NCBI GenBank assembly: GCA_905479025.1
Contig: CAJQKX010000794.1
Coordinates: forward strand, 1-7,534
DNA: 7,534 nucleotides
Reading direction: 5' to 3'
DNA from: an uncultured Paraglaciecola sp.
GTDB lineage: Bacteria > Pseudomonadota > Gammaproteobacteria > Enterobacterales > Alteromonadaceae
Shown: positions 5,659 through 7,534 of the stretch, in pieces
How positions within the stretch are numbered: position 1 is the stretch's first letter
Layout: each line of letters starts with the position of its first letter
Position numbers and translations under genes: made by a program
The notes under the pieces: generated by a model
Databases searched by the model: none
Told to the model about the DNA's origin: nothing
The model's input: only the letters and a program-made list of their open reading frames with translations

Positions 5659-6906
5659 TTACTCCTGCATATAACCTATGGGTAGCGCACTAATGGCTGA
5701 CACTCCAGAATCTATGGCGGCTTGAGCTACTGCCCGTGCCACACGTTTCAAGAGTCTAGGATCCATGGGTTTAGGGATAATGTAATCCTTACCAAAACTA
5801 AGACTATCTATATTGCTAGCAGTCAGCACTTCTTTTAACACGTCTTCTTTAACAATGCTGCGAATGGCATCCACCGCAGCAATTTTCATCTCATCGTTAA
5901 TCTTAGAGGCACGCACATCCAACGCGCCACGGAAAATAAACGGGAAGCACAGCACATTATTGACTTGGTTAGGATAATCAGAGCGTCCTGTTGCCATAAT
6001 TAAGTCATCCCTTACTTGATGAGCTAATTCAGGTTTGATTTCAGGATCGGGGTTTGAGCAGGCAAACACGATCGGATTAGGTGCCATTAACTTCAAAGCC
6101 TCTGGTGGCAATAAGTTGGGTCCAGATACGCCAACAAATACGTCGGCGCAGTCTAGCGCATCCTCTAACGTTCGCTTATCAGTGTTATTGGCAAATAACT
6201 TTTTGTGGCTGGTGAGATCTTCACGATGAGTATGGATCACACCTTTTCTATCAAGCATATAAATATGTTCGCGTTTAGCACCACATTTAATCAACAGCTG
6301 CATGCAAGCGGTGGCTGCGGCACCGGCGCCTAAACACACTATTATGGCCTCTTCTATACTTTTACTTTGAATTTCCAACGCGTTCAACATTCCCGCTGCG
6401 GTGACTATAGCAGTACCGTGTTGATCATCATGAAAAATAGGTATGGCACAGCGTTTAATTAATTCCTGCTCTATTTCAAAACATTCAGGGGCTTTAATAT
6501 CTTCAAGGTTAATCCCACCGAAGGTATCTGCAATACATGCGACTGTGTTGATAAACTCTTCTGTCGTAGTATGCTTCACCTCAATATCAATAGAGTCAAT
6601 GTTGGCAAAACGTTTAAACAACAAAGCCTTTCCTTCCATAACAGGTTTTGACGCAAGAGGACCTAAATTACCTAAGCCTAAAATGGCCGTACCGTTAGAA
6701 ATCACCGCCACTAGATTGCCTTTGCCGGTGTATTTATAAGCAGTATCGGGGTCGGCTGCAATTTCTCGAACGGGCTCAGCCACGCCAGGGCTATACGCTA
6801 GCGCTAAGTCGGTGACACTTTCGGCCGGCTTAGTGAGTGCAATGCTGATTTTCCCCGGTACAGGTTTGGAATGGTAGTCAAGTGCTTGTTGGCGAAAATC
6901 AGACAT
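5659..6906 (-). CDS. maeB: Malic enzyme, short single-domain form (probably NADP-dependent)
   Basis: Cytoplasmic oxidative decarboxylation of malate to pyruvate and CO2, yielding NAD(P)H. At 415 residues it has only the malic-enzyme part. The roughly 760-residue MaeB of enterobacteria carries an extra phosphotransacetylase-like domain, which is absent here as in the short forms of pseudomonads and marine gammaproteobacteria. Visible motifs: AYSPGVAEP (37-45) with the catalytic Tyr38; GKALLFKRFA (92-101) with the active-site Lys; LEDIKAPECFEIE (134-146) and FHDDQHGTAIV (158-168) with the acidic metal ligands; the nucleotide loop CLGAGAAATA (191-200); SNPDPEIKPE (284-293); and NQVNNVLCFPFIFRGALD (313-330). 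Cofactor choice is inferred from the family. The ATG has AAGGA about 11 bases upstream. No clear terminator follows the stop. Next to rpmE, it looks like a housekeeping gene beside the catabolic block. The symbol is given by family likeness. Confidence 0.93.
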   Translation of the reverse strand: MSDFRQQALDYHSKPVPGKISIALTKPAESVTDLALAYSPGVAEPVREIAADPDTAYKYTGKGNLVAVISNGTAILGLGNLGPLASKPVMEGKALLFKRFANIDSIDIEVKHTTTEEFINTVACIADTFGGINLEDIKAPECFEIEQELIKRCAIPIFHDDQHGTAIVTAAGMLNALEIQSKSIEEAIIVCLGAGAAATACMQLLIKCGAKREHIYMLDRKGVIHTHREDLTSHKKLFANNTDKRTLEDALDCADVFVGVSGPNLLPPEALKLMAPNPIVFACSNPDPEIKPELAHQVRDDLIMATGRSDYPNQVNNVLCFPFIFRGALDVRASKINDEMKIAAVDAIRSIVKEDVLKEVLTASNIDSLSFGKDYIIPKPMDPRLLKRVARAVAQAAIDSGVSAISALPIGYMQE

Positions 6907-7233
6907 TATATTGTCAGTCCTTTTAGAAATAGAAATGATTACAGTAAATTTAAACGTTAATTGTTGCTCTTATAAATTGATGTACCTATAAAAATTTTTG
7001 ATCAACATTCTGCAAATAAATGTAACACAGTATGAATTAATCCACATGCATGATCAGATTGCTATTTTATAGATAGCCATTATAAATAGTATAGATATTT
7101 TGAATTTTGCTCGTTGCACGCAAAACTTAAGATGCTTTAAAATAGGGGTAGCACAACCTAATGGCGATTATTAATATTTACCCATACCAAGATCAAAATC
7201 AGGGGATGTTTACTTCTACTAAAAAAAGGACAC
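6907..7233. other. Gene-poor, AT-rich intergenic region upstream of the malic enzyme
   Basis: About 330 bases between the malic enzyme start and the rpmE terminator. It must contain the malic enzyme promoter, since the terminator at 7234-7262 should stop rpmE transcripts, but I found no minus-strand -35/-10 pair good enough to mark. Two TATAGATA copies (7068-7075 and 7090-7097) lie 22 bases apart. On the plus strand there is a fair -10 (TAAAAT, 7138-7143) with TTGCAC 18 bases upstream (7114-7119). A 28-codon frame (7161-7247) follows and its stop lies in the terminator hairpin. No recognisable protein or known RNA family was seen. Confidence 0.6.
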
Positions 7234-7262
7234 AAAAAAAGCGCTAAACAAGCGCTTTTTTT
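7234..7262. terminator. Bidirectional rho-independent terminator after rpmE
   Basis: A perfect 12-bp inverted repeat, AAAAAAAGCGCT (7234-7245) and AGCGCTTTTTTT (7251-7262), with a 5-base loop. The A- and T-runs flank the GC core on both strands, so it can end transcription in either direction. It lies 26 bases after the rpmE stop. With no convergent gene seen on the plus strand, its obvious job is to end rpmE. Confidence 0.9.
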
Positions 7263-7288
7263 GATGTCTTTTCAGACCACAAACAATT

Positions 7289-7501
7289 TTAGCTTTTCTT
7301 AAGACCAGCAAAACGTTTGTTGAATTTGTCAACACGACCACCAGTATCAACGTTACGTTGCTTACCAGTGTAGAAAGGATGGCAAGACGAACATACGTCT
7401 AAGTTGATGTCTTTTTTCAAAGTAGAACGTACTTTGATAATGTTTCCGCAAGAACAGTTTGCAGTCATTATTTGATAATCAGGATGGATATCTTGTTTCA
7501 T
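7289..7501 (-). CDS. rpmE: 50S ribosomal protein L31, zinc-binding form
   Basis: 70-residue ribosomal protein at the bridge between the large and small subunits. It opens with MKQDIHPDY and has the four zinc cysteines of the C+ type (C16, C18, C37, C40: CSC and CSSC), the signature [12 protein letters not shown] (38-49), and a C-terminal VDKFNKRF helix, all at the usual length. The ATG at 7501 has AGAGG a few bases upstream (in the run CGAAGAGGTAACCC). The C+ form is the zinc-replete version; some bacteria also have a cysteine-free paralogue for zinc starvation, which is not in this window. The 33 bases upstream hold only the leader. Confidence 0.98.
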   Translation of the reverse strand: MKQDIHPDYQIMTANCSCGNIIKVRSTLKKDINLDVCSSCHPFYTGKQRNVDTGGRVDKFNKRFAGLKKS

Positions 7502-7534
7502 GGGTTACCTCTTCGTCAGGCCGCATCGCTATTC

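Noticed and set aside
7068..7097. Two TATAGATA direct repeats upstream of the malic enzyme
   Set aside because: They are eight-base, nearly all A/T words in an AT-rich region, with no further copies and no clear promoter next to them.

Overview
The window looks like chromosomal DNA of a marine, AT-leaning gammaproteobacterium, most likely of the Alteromonadales (Glaciecola/Paraglaciecola/Alteromonas-like). This rests on the gene types, the protein flavour (a short single-domain malic enzyme next to rpmE, a large sphingomonad/alteromonad-type TonB-dependent receptor) and the base composition. It was not tested by any search. All six recognised genes lie on the minus strand, so transcription reads from high to low coordinates.

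From right to left: rpmE (zinc-type ribosomal protein L31, 7289-7501) is closed by a strong bidirectional hairpin terminator (7234-7262). A gene-poor stretch of about 330 bases follows, and then a short-form malic enzyme (5659-6906). These two are housekeeping genes. Next comes an apparent catabolic or uptake block: a small VOC protein resembling methylmalonyl-CoA epimerase (5127-5534), a PrpR-type sigma-54-dependent activator (2994-4844), a TonB-dependent outer-membrane receptor (375-2975) only 18 bases further on, a rho-independent terminator (341-369), and the first 108 codons of a family III (CaiB/BaiF) CoA-transferase that runs off the left edge.

My reading is that this block handles an organic acid. 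The receptor brings the substrate across the outer membrane. The CoA-transferase would activate it as a CoA thioester, and the VOC protein may act on a thioester intermediate. The PrpR_N domain of the activator would sense the substrate or a metabolite. The substrate cannot be named from the sequence.

The most interesting non-coding region is the 282-base gap upstream of the activator gene. It holds a sigma-54 type -24/-12 element (4957-4972) and, about 110-130 bases further upstream, two TTTCA-N3-TGAAA dyads 20 bases apart, embedded in a 23-base-arm inverted repeat (5062-5114). A third, near-perfect copy lies just downstream of the predicted transcription start. This is the layout expected of an enhancer-dependent, self-regulated activator-receptor operon. 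A second -24/-12-like element (5625-5640) precedes the VOC gene. No mobile elements, CRISPR arrays, tRNAs or rRNAs were seen.
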